From: Bacillus sp. SM2101
GTDB taxonomy: Bacteria; Bacillota; Bacilli; Bacillales; SM2101
Assembly (NCBI RefSeq): GCF_018588585.1
Contig: NZ_JAEUFG010000001.1
Coordinates: forward strand, 248,001-312,000
Length of the DNA stretch: 64,000 nt
Direction of reading: 5' to 3'
This document shows positions 8,147 to 16,519 of the stretch, piece after piece. The position numbers and the translations under genes are program-made. How positions within the stretch are numbered: position 1 is the first letter of the stretch; the number at the start of each line of letters is the position of its first letter. Below the pieces are notes generated by a model. It saw only the letters and a list, made by a program, of their open reading frames with translations. It was not told the origin of the DNA and did not search any database.

Positions 8147-9100
8147 ATGTCTCAAGAAAACAAACCGGTTTACGGTGGCCAAGCTGTTGTAGAAGGTGTC
8201 ATGTTTGGTGGAAAACGTCACTATGTAACAGCAATACGAAGAAAAGATCAATCAATTGAATATTTTCGGCTACCTAGGAAATCAAAACAAGCTTTAACGA
8301 CTATGAAAAAGATTCCTTTTCTTAGAGGAATTATTGCAATTCTTGAAGCAAGTGCAAATGGATCAAAACATCTTAATTTCTCAACAGAAAGATACGATGT
8401 CGATCCTAGTGAAGATGAAAATATTGATCATTCACAATCTGAGTCAAAGTTAGCAATGATACTTGGTGTTGCCGCAGTAGGTATTCTATCATTTTTATTT
8501 GGTAAATTTATTTTTACTTTGATTCCAGTTTTTTTGGCGGAACTTACTCGTCCAATTTTTTCATCTGATTTATCACAAATTTTAGTTGAAGGATTTTTTA
8601 AATTATTATTGCTGTTAGCTTATATTTACTTTATTTCATTAACTCCTCTCATTAGGCGTGTTTTTCAATATCACGGAGCAGAACATAAAGTAATTAATGC
8701 ATTTGAAAGTGACTTACCACTAACAGTCCAAAATGTTCAAAATCAATCAAGATTACACTATCGTTGTGGCAGTAGCTTTATTATATTTACTGTGATAGTT
8801 GGCGTTTTTGTCTACATGCTTCCATTTGTTGCAACAGAACCGTTATGGCTTAGAGTTGTGAATCGACTCGCATTAATTCCAGTAGTATTAGGAATTTCGT
8901 TTGAAGTGTTGCAAATTACCAATAAATTACGCGATATCCCATTGCTTCGTTATTTAGGGTATCCTGGATTATGGCTGCAATTACTAACGACGAAAGAGCC
9001 AACTGATAGTCAAGTTGAAGTAGCCATTGCTTCATTTAATGAATTATTACGTTTAGAAAATGACCCTAATGCTATAAATAAAACTGAAGAAATTGTATAA
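8147..9100 (+). CDS. yqhQ: DUF1385 membrane protein YqhQ
   Basis: 317-residue membrane protein of the DUF1385 family, whose N-terminal signature YGGQAVVEGVMFGGKRHYVT is present at about residues 8-27. Membrane segments lie near 105-130, 145-170, 200-225 and 230-250, with YHGAEHKVINAFE between them. The molecular function is not established. The start ATG follows a weak GGTTGGTGAA. It is followed by yqhP on the same strand, and both are divergent from yqhR. Confidence 0.9.
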   Translation: MSQENKPVYGGQAVVEGVMFGGKRHYVTAIRRKDQSIEYFRLPRKSKQALTTMKKIPFLRGIIAILEASANGSKHLNFSTERYDVDPSEDENIDHSQSESKLAMILGVAAVGILSFLFGKFIFTLIPVFLAELTRPIFSSDLSQILVEGFFKLLLLLAYIYFISLTPLIRRVFQYHGAEHKVINAFESDLPLTVQNVQNQSRLHYRCGSSFIIFTVIVGVFVYMLPFVATEPLWLRVVNRLALIPVVLGISFEVLQITNKLRDIPLLRYLGYPGLWLQLLTTKEPTDSQVEVAIASFNELLRLENDPNAINKTEEIV

Positions 9101-9167
9101 CATTTGTCAACTTGACCTATTTTGGTTAATACAATAGTTATATAGAATGTTTAGGGAGGTGGATTCG

Positions 9168-9554
9168 TTGCAACGTCGCTCGTCTTTACCAATGATTATA
9201 ATAATTAGTTTAAGTGGCCTGGGATTGTTGTACGTGCTTTTTAATAGACCTGAAACACTTATTTTAACTCTTATAACGGGACTGATTGTTTTTGGTATTT
9301 TTTATATGATTTTGCAGTTACTATCTGGTAATAACAAAAGAAATACTGAACATTCTGCATACAAGAAAGCAGTGAAGCAATCAAAAAAGCGATATAATGA
9401 ACGTAGTCGAAACAACCAAGTAGCTAGACCAATGTCAAAATCTGTTCAATCCAACAAAGCTGCTCACCCTAACATTCAAAAGCGTAAAAATCATCCACAT
9501 TTAACTGTTATAGAAGGAAAAAAAGGAAAAAAGAAGAACCGAGCATCATTTTAA
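9168..9554 (+). CDS. yqhP: YqhP-like small membrane protein
   Basis: 128-residue protein with two N-terminal hydrophobic segments (about 7-24 and 31-52) and a very basic C-terminal half rich in Lys, Arg and Asn (ending KKGKKKNRASF). A TTG start at 9168 is used because GGGAGGTGG lies five bases before it; the upstream in-frame ATG has none. The last codons form the 5' arm of the terminator. Function unknown; named from gene order and topology. Confidence 0.8.
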   Translation: MQRRSSLPMIIIISLSGLGLLYVLFNRPETLILTLITGLIVFGIFYMILQLLSGNNKRNTEHSAYKKAVKQSKKRYNERSRNNQVARPMSKSVQSNKAAHPNIQKRKNHPHLTVIEGKKGKKKNRASF

Positions 9555-9577
9555 CAGCTTGGTTCTTCTTTTTTTTA
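9531..9577 (+). terminator. Terminator overlapping the yqhP 3' end
   Basis: AAGAAGAACC (9531-9540) pairs with GGTTCTTCTT (9561-9570), with an inner AGC/GCT, followed by a T-run. The 5' arm encodes the last YqhP residues. Confidence 0.85.
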
Positions 9578-9626
9578 GTAACTATTAGCCAAGCATTTGA
9601 GCTACTCTCTTTTCTATATACCACTA

Positions 9627-10508
9627 CTAATAGGACCATTTTTTTAAAAAACTACTTGTTTGCTCATACCCAAGCTTCACTAACTCCTGCTTTTTTTCAT
9701 CAGAAATTGAAAATTCAGTTGTAACTGTATGATTCATTGGAATAAAGATTATATTTCTTTCGTGTCTTCGCGAGATGTGACGTTCATCATGTGCTACCTT
9801 CATTGTCTCAAATAATGCTGGAAATAACTCAATTGCATTATTTATCTTATTATTCTGTTGTTCACTCTCTTTCGCACTTAATTTAATACCTAGTACAGGT
9901 CGTTTTTTCAGTTTCTTTTCTTCATCAAACAAAAAGATAGGAAAATTACTTAAAACTCCTCCATCAACAATCACAGGTTTTCCTTTTACTAATAATTTTA
10001 CTGGTTCAAAAAAATATGGTAGGCTAGCACTCATTCTCACTGCTTTTGCAACAGAGAAACTATCTGGGTTCATTCCATATTTAGGAAGATCATTTGGCAA
10101 GACAAGCATTTTTCCATTTGTTAAATCTGATGCAACAAAACGCAGCGAACCATTAGGTAAATCCCTAAAAGTACGTACACCTTTTTTCCTTAATTCTCTG
10201 CCAACCCACTTTTCTAATTCATCGCCTTTATACAATCCCATTCTCCAATAGAGTTGAATCCACTTGCCAATTGCAGCAGGCAAAATTGATTTACGAGCAT
10301 CTAAAAATGTCTTTACATCTACTTCCTCCATAATTGAAAGTATTTCCTTACTGCTATATCCGGAAGCAATAAATGCAGCAATAATTGCTCCAGCGCTCGT
10401 TCCAGCAACTCTTGTGAAGTGTAAGCCTTTTTCTTCTATTGCTTGATAGGCGCCAATTAATGAAAACCCTTTTATGCCACCACCCGAAAACACTCCATCA
10501 ATATACAT
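9627..10508 (-). CDS. yqhO: Patatin-like phospholipase family protein
   Basis: Serine hydrolase of the patatin family, predicted to act on lipids or acyl esters. The oxyanion motif SGGGIKG is at about 8-14, the nucleophile GTSAG at 36-40 (Ser38) and the catalytic Asp in DGG at about 182-184, so the dyad is complete. I use ATG 10506-10508 (MYIDGVFSGGG) because GGGGGAGTAGAG precedes it; the longer frame adds 19 unrelated residues. No signal peptide was seen. Gene order matches B. subtilis yqhO. The natural substrate is unknown. Confidence 0.9.
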   Translation of the reverse strand: MYIDGVFSGGGIKGFSLIGAYQAIEEKGLHFTRVAGTSAGAIIAAFIASGYSSKEILSIMEEVDVKTFLDARKSILPAAIGKWIQLYWRMGLYKGDELEKWVGRELRKKGVRTFRDLPNGSLRFVASDLTNGKMLVLPNDLPKYGMNPDSFSVAKAVRMSASLPYFFEPVKLLVKGKPVIVDGGVLSNFPIFLFDEEKKLKKRPVLGIKLSAKESEQQNNKINNAIELFPALFETMKVAHDERHISRRHERNIIFIPMNHTVTTEFSISDEKKQELVKLGYEQTSSFLKKWSY

Positions 10509-10748
10509 CTCTACTCCCCCTAAAAGAAATGCATCTTCTACATGTCTAATCAGAAGTAGAATCAATTAGAACAAAACAGCACGGATACATCTTCTTAATA
10601 AGTAGAAAAATTGTCGTGATAACGCTTGTATCAATAGTTGTTTGAAAAAGGGAATTGTATGTAGAACACTCAAAAGCAAGGATTAAAGCATTCCTAACAG
10701 TTTATAAGTTTAGAATGATGTATTTTAGCATGCTTAAAGAGAAATTTA

Positions 10749-10786
10749 AAGGCCTCTTCTCGATTGAATATCGAGAAAAGGCCTCT
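10749..10786 (-). terminator. Hairpin downstream of mntR
   Basis: GGCCTCTTCTCGAT pairs with ATCGAGAAAAGGCC around a five-base loop (one mismatch). It lies about 65 bp past the mntR stop. The minus-strand tail is T-rich (TTTAAATTT) but not a pure run, so it may act as a terminator in both directions. Confidence 0.7.
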
Positions 10787-10850
10787 CTAACATAAGTCAT
10801 TTTTTTAGTTAAGTTGACATGGGGATGATACGTATATTCTTACTCTTATT

Positions 10851-11279
10851 TTATGAAGGATTCTCACCTGTTTTTTGTTGAATACGCTTTAAGGATTCAA
10901 CTCTATTTGCATCTTCTTCAAAATATTGTACAACGTCACCGATCCGGTCTATTGCATTCCAGCTTAAATGATGCTCAATGCCCTCAACATCATTGTAAAT
11001 TTCACTTTCATTTACACCGATAATTCGTAAAAATTGTTCTAACAATTCATGGCGATCAACTAAGCGTTTACCAATTTTCTTTCCTTTTGTGGTTAACATT
11101 AATCCTCGATATTTTTCATATATGAGATATTCATCTTTGTCTAGTTTTTGTACCATTTTTGTAACTGAGGAGGGATGTACAGACAAAGCTTCGGCAATAT
11201 CTGAAACTCTCGCATAACCCTTATCTTTTATTAAAATATAGATTTGTTCTATATAATCTTCCATACTTGGTGTAGGCAT
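10851..11279 (-). CDS. mntR: Manganese-responsive transcriptional regulator MntR
   Basis: DtxR-family repressor of manganese uptake genes. The 142-residue product has a winged helix (about 1-70) and a dimerisation/metal domain. All six metal ligands of B. subtilis MntR fall at identical positions: D8, E11, H77, E99, E102, H103. The start is ATG 11277-11279 with GGAGG eight bases upstream; the longer frame adds 18 unsupported residues. It lies alone between yqhO and nrdJ with its own probable terminator. Confidence 0.97.
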   Translation of the reverse strand: MPTPSMEDYIEQIYILIKDKGYARVSDIAEALSVHPSSVTKMVQKLDKDEYLIYEKYRGLMLTTKGKKIGKRLVDRHELLEQFLRIIGVNESEIYNDVEGIEHHLSWNAIDRIGDVVQYFEEDANRVESLKRIQQKTGENPS

Positions 11280-11379
11280 GATATACCCTCCAATTACTCC
11301 ATTTTTATAACAATAATCATTAAAAGTGTACAATATATGGAGAAGTGTTACAAGGGAATTTCACTTGTTTTTTTCATAT

Positions 11380-11519
11380 GCTGTTTCCGCATTGATTGTT
11401 GTTTTTCGTATTAACAAATAAACAAGTCGTCAACTTGCGTTCGTGACACCTTTTCTTCTGTATACTTTTTATGGTACGAATTTGATAACGATAGCAACAG
11501 AGTTTACGTAAAGAGCTTT
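11380..11519. mobile_element. MITE-like element between nrdJ and mntR
   Basis: About 140 bp. Left end GCTGTTTCCGCATTGATTGT and right end CAACAGAGTTTACGTAAAGA match both ends of the dispersed family. Inside are TTTTTCGTATTAACAAATAA and GATAACGATAG, also found in other copies. It fills most of the 312-bp gap between nrdJ and mntR. Confidence 0.8.
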
Positions 11520-11528
11520 GCTAAAAGA

Positions 11529-11560
11529 AAAAGGATGGAGTATGTAAACATCCACCCTTG
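11529..11560 (-). terminator. Possible nrdJ terminator
   Basis: On the minus strand GGATG and CATCC flank an 11-base loop, followed by TTTTTCTTTT. It lies about 35 bp past the nrdJ stop. The stem is short. Confidence 0.45.
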
Positions 11561-11591
11561 CTAACTTGTTGAATAAAGTAGTGTTATCTCG

Positions 11592-14159
11592 TTATAGTCC
11601 ACATTTTAATTGTGCACCACAATTAGTACATGTATTACAGCCCCCAAGGTCTTCGACTGTTCCTTTACGACAAACTGGACATGTATTACCAATTTCAGAT
11701 CCAATTGTTACATCAGTCGACCGCAAATCATTAATTGTATCTACTAAGACTACGTGGCTTTTTACTGAATCTCGTGAAGGAATTTCTGCATCTTTCTTAT
11801 CGACAGTATTTTCTTCTGCTTTTAAAGTAAGTACTTGTGCATCTCGACTTCCGTCGACATAAACAGTCCCACCTTTTGCGCCACCTTTATATAAGCGTTC
11901 ATATACCCTCTCAACTTGCTCAACAGTATATCCACGTGGTGCATTTACTGTTTTACTAATCGAGCTATCAATCCAGTGCTGAATAGTACATTGCACATCC
12001 GCATGTGCTTGTGGAGAAAGTTCCATCGCTGAAATAAACCAGTTTGGCAAATCATTAGCATCTACATGTGGATTTTCATCTAAATACTCTTGAACGATAT
12101 CTGCTTTTACTTCAATAAATTTTCCTAATCTTCCACTTCTAAAGTAAGAGAATGAAAAATAAGGTTCAAGTCCTGTTGATACACCAACCATCGTCCCTGT
12201 ACTTCCTGTTGGTGCTACCGTTAATAAGTGAGAGTTCCTAATTCCATATTTTTTAATATTTTCTTTTATATCTTCAGGCATACGTTTCATATAACCAGTT
12301 TCTGTGAAGGCTGTACGCAATCTAATCGTATCTTCTTCAGTTTCACCAACAAGAAATGGAAAACTTCCTTTCTCCTGCGCTAGTTCCACTGAAGCGCGAT
12401 ATGCAGTTGTTGCAATTACTTCAAATACCTGATCTATTAGCTCGTCACCAGCCTTTGATCCGTACTCTGTTTCACAATAAATAAGCAGGTCATGAAGTCC
12501 CATAACCCCTAAACCGACACGACGTTCTCCCAATGCTTGTTTCTTATTTTCCTGCAAGAAATACGGCGTAGCATCAATAACATTGTCCTGCATTCTAACG
12601 CCTACTTCAACCGTTTGTTTCAGTTTTTCAAAATTCACAGTCTTCGTATTTTTATCAGCCATTTCTGCTAAGTTAACAGCTGCAAGGTTACAAACTGAAT
12701 AAGGGGCAAGAGGCTGTTCTCCACAAGGGTTTGTTGCTACAACCTGTTGTCCATAAGCCTTTGCATTAGTCATGTCATTCGCATTATCTATGAAGAAAAT
12801 GCCTGGTTCGGCAGAGTAGGTAGCACAAATATTAATTAAATTCCAAAGTTCTTTTGCTTTAATTTTACGATATACACGAACTTTATACCCTAACTCTTCC
12901 CATTTCCTTACATCTCCTATTTTATGCCAATTCTCATTATATTCTTGCATTTCTTTTTCATTATAGCTTTCTACATCTGGGAACCGAAGATCATAATCAC
13001 CGTCTGCTTCAACTGCTTCCATAAACTCTTTCGTTAAACATACTGAAATGTTAGCTCCAGTTAAAAACTCTGAGTTATGCACACTGTAAGTCCCATTTTC
13101 TTGTAATTTCTCTTCAGCGTCATGAATAATCTCTGTTGTAAAGCCACCAAGACCAGGCATGTTTTTATAGTTAACAATCCCTTGATACATTGCTTTGTCC
13201 TGCTCTGTCAAACGATTAAACTTTAGTTTATCTTGAGCACATTTTATAATTGTTTCATCACTTGTATTTTCTAATAGAAATCTCAAAATACGTGGATTTT
13301 GCATTTTCGAGATAATGAATTCAATAATATCTGGGTGCCAATCAGCTAACATAATCATCTGAGCTCCTCGACGTGATCCCCCTTGCTCAACAAGATGAGT
13401 TAGCTTTGCAATATCATCTAACCAAGACACTGACCCTGACGACTTACCGTTTACTCCCTTTGCTAGAGTATTGCGGGGTCTTAATGTGGAACCGTTTGTA
13501 CCAACACCACCACCACGACTCATAATCTCCATCACTTGCTTACGATGTTCAGATATACCTTCACGTGAATCTTGAACAAATGGCATAACATAACAATTAA
13601 AATATGTCACATCAGTGTTAGCACCTGCACCATACAACACTCTTCCTGCTGGGACAAAGTTCAGGTTAACTAATTCATCATAATACTTCTCAAACCACTC
13701 TTTACGCTTTTCTTCAGTTGACTCAACGGATGCAAGCCCAGTTGCATTACGCTTTGCAATTTGCTCATAATAAATCTCCAACGGCTTTTCAATTACGTCT
13801 AGTGAGCGTTTTACAATGCCTGTTTCAATTTCTTCAGCACGTTCAAGTGCACCACGATATTCTTCCTCTATCCTTACTTGTGCAAATTTGTTCTTCCAAT
13901 CAATCTCTTCAATAAACCCAAGGCCACGGGCAGGAAATTTCGGGTCTTCCTTAATCGTTAACACAACAAAATCACCTGCTGATAAAGTAACTTTTTCAGT
14001 ATCTTTAAACGAGTACCGATCAAGCATTACGAGCCTTGAAACCCCTTTGTGGGTTAACTTCATGTTTGGTGAAATTTGATGAACTTGGGGATAAAGTTGA
14101 ATATCCTTATTTAATCTCTCTACGTTCACTTTCATTTTCTCTTTTAGCACAACAGTCAT
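11592..14159 (-). CDS. nrdJ: Vitamin B12-dependent (class II) ribonucleotide reductase
   Basis: Reduces ribonucleotides to deoxyribonucleotides using adenosylcobalamin to make the thiyl radical. The 855-residue product shows the RNR barrel residues: C189 (YFNCYV), then N477, C479 and E481 in NPCGEQPLAP, and C490. The C-terminus holds a cysteine-rich tail (CPVCRKG, CNTCTNCG, LKCG) that probably relays electrons or binds zinc. The start is ATG 14157-14159, with GGGAG eight bases upstream. It lies between mntR and lipM, where B. subtilis has no RNR gene. A promoter with two NrdR-box-like sites lies 100-170 bp upstream. No cobalamin riboswitch was recognised. Confidence 0.95.
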   Translation of the reverse strand: MTVVLKEKMKVNVERLNKDIQLYPQVHQISPNMKLTHKGVSRLVMLDRYSFKDTEKVTLSAGDFVVLTIKEDPKFPARGLGFIEEIDWKNKFAQVRIEEEYRGALERAEEIETGIVKRSLDVIEKPLEIYYEQIAKRNATGLASVESTEEKRKEWFEKYYDELVNLNFVPAGRVLYGAGANTDVTYFNCYVMPFVQDSREGISEHRKQVMEIMSRGGGVGTNGSTLRPRNTLAKGVNGKSSGSVSWLDDIAKLTHLVEQGGSRRGAQMIMLADWHPDIIEFIISKMQNPRILRFLLENTSDETIIKCAQDKLKFNRLTEQDKAMYQGIVNYKNMPGLGGFTTEIIHDAEEKLQENGTYSVHNSEFLTGANISVCLTKEFMEAVEADGDYDLRFPDVESYNEKEMQEYNENWHKIGDVRKWEELGYKVRVYRKIKAKELWNLINICATYSAEPGIFFIDNANDMTNAKAYGQQVVATNPCGEQPLAPYSVCNLAAVNLAEMADKNTKTVNFEKLKQTVEVGVRMQDNVIDATPYFLQENKKQALGERRVGLGVMGLHDLLIYCETEYGSKAGDELIDQVFEVIATTAYRASVELAQEKGSFPFLVGETEEDTIRLRTAFTETGYMKRMPEDIKENIKKYGIRNSHLLTVAPTGSTGTMVGVSTGLEPYFSFSYFRSGRLGKFIEVKADIVQEYLDENPHVDANDLPNWFISAMELSPQAHADVQCTIQHWIDSSISKTVNAPRGYTVEQVERVYERLYKGGAKGGTVYVDGSRDAQVLTLKAEENTVDKKDAEIPSRDSVKSHVVLVDTINDLRSTDVTIGSEIGNTCPVCRKGTVEDLGGCNTCTNCGAQLKCGL

Positions 14160-14272
14160 TGCTACAACTCCCTTTATTAATATCACTATTTTGTATGTAC
14201 ATTCTCACGAAGTATTATTGTTCATATGTTTAAAAATGATGTCATTGATAATTTACCATATTTCAGCCTATT

Positions 14273-14330
14273 GATCAATATATAGTGTTACATTTATATC
14301 ATTTAATACTATATATTGATTTTAGGTCAA
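14273..14330 (-). promoter_or_regulatory. nrdJ promoter with two NrdR-box-like sites
   Basis: GATCAATATATAGTGT (14273-14288) and ATACTATATATTGATT (14306-14321) both fit the NrdR-box pattern (C-W-A-T-A-T-A-T-W-G core). Their starts are 33 bp apart, about three helical turns, the usual tandem arrangement. On the minus strand TTGACC (14325-14330) and TATTAA (14303-14308), 16 bases apart, could be the -35 and -10, with one box lying between them. The two boxes are also mutually complementary (16 bp with one G-T) and could form a hairpin in RNA. NrdR is not encoded in this window. Confidence 0.7.
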
Positions 14331-14631
14331 GTGTTCTATGATTTGTCAAACAAAAAAAAGAACACATTTCATAGAAAAATGAAGGAAACAGTCGCATATG
14401 TAGTTTAATATACGAATTTCTAACTAATTTAGAAGTTGCATTATTTTATCTGTAGGAAGTATGTCCCAAATAATATATAGTAGTGGTGTAAAAAGGCTGT
14501 ACTATCAATGAATTGTCAAGTCACTATTGCACAATCTACAAAAATAAAAGTAGAGTTCGTAGTTTTTCAAAAAAAATAGATTGACTGTTTTTATTAGATT
14601 TTAGGAATAAGAACAAAAAGAAGCCAATGAA

Positions 14632-14757
14632 AAAAGGATAACTCATAAACGAAGGACATATCTCATACCCTATATCTTGTATAATAGTAAGGTGCATACC
14701 TCCTTCATATACAGCATATAGGGTATGAGACAAGTCATCCTGAGTTACCCTCTTCAA
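14632..14757 (-). other. Large nested hairpin followed by a T-run, between lipM and nrdJ
   Basis: On the minus strand GGGTAACTCA pairs with TGAGTTATCC (10 bp, one G-T). Inside, CTCATACCCTATA (plus 14662-14674) pairs perfectly with TATAGGGTATGAG (14717-14729), and the apex holds AGGT/ACCT around GGAGG. TTTTTT follows the outer arm. It could be a large lipM terminator, a structured RNA, or a short mobile element with 10-bp outer and 13-bp inner inverted repeats. A 73-codon open frame across it lacks a convincing start and looks spurious. Confidence 0.6.
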
Positions 14758-14765
14758 TTTAATAT

Positions 14766-14892
14766 ACTCTTTTCGTAAACTTTGTTGGTATTGTTATCAA
14801 ATTACATGTTAGTCTTCATTGTACTCAAGGAAAGGTGTCATTATCGTATTTAGCTTTAATTACGAAAAGCAATAATTAATGCGAAAACAGCG
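14766..14892. mobile_element. MITE-like element downstream of lipM
   Basis: About 127 bp, in the opposite orientation to the 11.4-kb copy. Left end CTCTTTTCGTAAACTTTGTT; right end AATTAATGCGAAAACAGC. AATTACGAAAAGCAATAATT lies just inside the right end, as in other copies. It sits directly beside the nested hairpin. Confidence 0.8.
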
Positions 14893-14981
14893 AATTAATG
14901 AGACTATTTTCTAACTGCTTCTAGCACATAAAGAACTAATAGTTGTGTTATCTATACACCTTTTAGGAAAAGAGCCTTCAG

Positions 14982-15815
14982 TTATTTGCGAAAATTCCAT
15001 TCATCATTCTCATATCGTTTTGTTGCTATGTCGTTTACATACGCTAATTCATCTTGCGTTAATTGATACGGTTCTAAATCAATATTTAACCCTTTTGCAA
15101 ACCCTGCTTTAAACGCAGATTTCGCCTCTCCAATTGTAACTTCCTCTTCCCTTAATTCATTGATCGCAACAGCTTTATTTTTAAACTGTCTTTGTAACCT
15201 TTCTTTAACACGTTCGTTAGGATATTTGAAAAGACTAAAAAGCACATCTTCATCCAAATCAAGTAATATGGAACCATGTTGGAGGATGACTCCTTTTTGT
15301 CTCGTTTGTGCACTTCCAGCTACTTTTCTTCCTTCAACGACTAACTCATACCAAGAAGGTGCATCAAAACAAACGGAAGATCGTGGATTTTTCAAGCTGC
15401 TTCGCTCTTCCTCTGATTTTGGAATAGCAAAATATGCATCTAAGCCAAGCTTTTTAAAACCTTCTAATAGCCCTTCAGATATGACTCTGTATGCTTCAGT
15501 TACTGAATGAGGCATATTAGGATATTTCTCTGAAACAATTACACTATACGTTAATTCATTGTCATGAAGTACCCCTCTACCACCAGTAGGCCTTCTTACA
15601 AATCCTAACCCGTGTTTTTTTACAGCATCTAAGTCAATTTCTCTCTCTATTTTTTGGAAATAACCAATTGATAATGTTGGTGGCGACCAGCCATAAAAAC
15701 GAATTGTAGGAGGAATCTTACCTTGACTATGCCATTCTAATAATGCTTCATCTAATGCCATATTAAATGCAGGTGAACAATTTCCAGAATCGATAAACCG
15801 CCATTTTTCTTTCAT
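14982..15815 (-). CDS. lipM: Octanoyl-[acyl carrier protein] transferase LipM
   Basis: Transfers octanoyl groups from ACP to GcvH as the first step of lipoate synthesis in Bacillus. The 277-residue product has the lipoate-ligase fold, with [19 protein letters not shown] (about 74-92), catalytic Cys149 in [12 protein letters not shown] and Lys164 in [14 protein letters not shown]. Length matches B. subtilis LipM. The neighbouring gcv operon encodes enzymes that use lipoylated GcvH, a sensible pairing. Confidence 0.95.
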   Translation of the reverse strand: MKEKWRFIDSGNCSPAFNMALDEALLEWHSQGKIPPTIRFYGWSPPTLSIGYFQKIEREIDLDAVKKHGLGFVRRPTGGRGVLHDNELTYSVIVSEKYPNMPHSVTEAYRVISEGLLEGFKKLGLDAYFAIPKSEEERSSLKNPRSSVCFDAPSWYELVVEGRKVAGSAQTRQKGVILQHGSILLDLDEDVLFSLFKYPNERVKERLQRQFKNKAVAINELREEEVTIGEAKSAFKAGFAKGLNIDLEPYQLTQDELAYVNDIATKRYENDEWNFRK

Positions 15816-15972
15816 ATCTCTACCTCTTTTATTTAGCTTTCTTTTGCGTGTCTATAGTCTACCAAATGTAAGATATATTTGAAAAGTAATAAGGATTTCC
15901 TTTACTAATCAAAGCCTAGCCTTATATAATAATGTATGTCGATAGAAAGAGAAGAAAAGGGGTAGATTACTC

Positions 15973-16347
15973 GTGGAACTATTATTAATTATCGTTGGTG
16001 CTGTGCTCGTTTACTTTGTAATTATGACGGTATACCGCAGAAGAATATTAACTTCATTAACTGAGGAGCAATTTCGTGAGGGATATCGAAAAGCTCAATT
16101 AATAGATGTACGTGAGCAAAATGAATTTGAGGGTGGGCATATATTAGGTGCTAGAAATATTCCATTGTCACAATTGAAAATGAGAATTAATGAACTTAGA
16201 CCTGACAAACCTGTATATTTATATTGCCAAAGCAGTATTAGAAGTGGAAGAGCTGCACAAACGTTGAGAAGAAAAGGATTTAAAGACCTCTACCATTTAA
16301 AAGGCGGGTTTAAGAAATGGTCTGGAAAAATTAAAGCTAAAAAGTAA
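15973..16347 (+). CDS. yqhL: Membrane-anchored rhodanese-like protein
   Basis: 124-residue protein with an N-terminal membrane helix (1-20) and a rhodanese domain (about 30-120). The putative sulfur-accepting cysteine is C85 in LYCQSSIRSGRAA, and IDVREQNEFEGGHILGARNI (about 44-63) is the typical active-site support. It starts at GTG after AAGGGG. It is divergent from lipM, as in B. subtilis. The loop after Cys is longer than in classical thiosulfate sulfurtransferases, so the substrate is uncertain. Confidence 0.9.
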   Translation: MELLLIIVGAVLVYFVIMTVYRRRILTSLTEEQFREGYRKAQLIDVREQNEFEGGHILGARNIPLSQLKMRINELRPDKPVYLYCQSSIRSGRAAQTLRRKGFKDLYHLKGGFKKWSGKIKAKK

Positions 16348-16379
16348 CTACAAGTAAGACACACCTACAATTTTCAATC

Positions 16380-16470
16380 ATGCTGTTTCAAAATCTCTTG
16401 TATAGTATTAGTTAGTTCATTACACCTTTACTCTTTGAAACAATAGCAACATTAGTTTACAAAAAGAGCT
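16380..16470. mobile_element. Degenerate MITE-like remnant after yqhL
   Basis: About 90 bp. The right end CAATAGCAACATTAGTTTAC then AAAAAGAGCTT matches the family well; the left end (GCTGTTTCAAAATC) is weak. It probably represents a shortened copy. Confidence 0.5.
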
Positions 16471-16477
16471 TAAGAAA

Positions 16478-16516
16478 AAACAAAGGATTCGCCAGAGATT
16501 GGTGAATCCTTTGTTT
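16478..16516 (-). terminator. Terminator of the gcv operon
   Basis: CAAAGGATTCGCC (16481-16493) pairs with GGTGAATCCTTTG (16501-16513), one G-T, and a T-run follows on the minus strand. It ends a few bases before the gcvPB stop at 16520. Confidence 0.88.
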
Positions 16517-16519
16517 TCG

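Noticed and set aside
14160-14632. Cobalamin riboswitch upstream of nrdJ
   Set aside because: No B12-box-like sequence or the usual conserved core was found; the hairpins there are explained by NrdR-like boxes and an unrelated inverted repeat.
14536-14757. 73-codon frame upstream of nrdJ
   Set aside because: It starts at a TTG without a ribosome-binding site and runs through the nested hairpin; the C-terminal part is Phe/Leu/Lys-rich, as expected of AT-rich noise.
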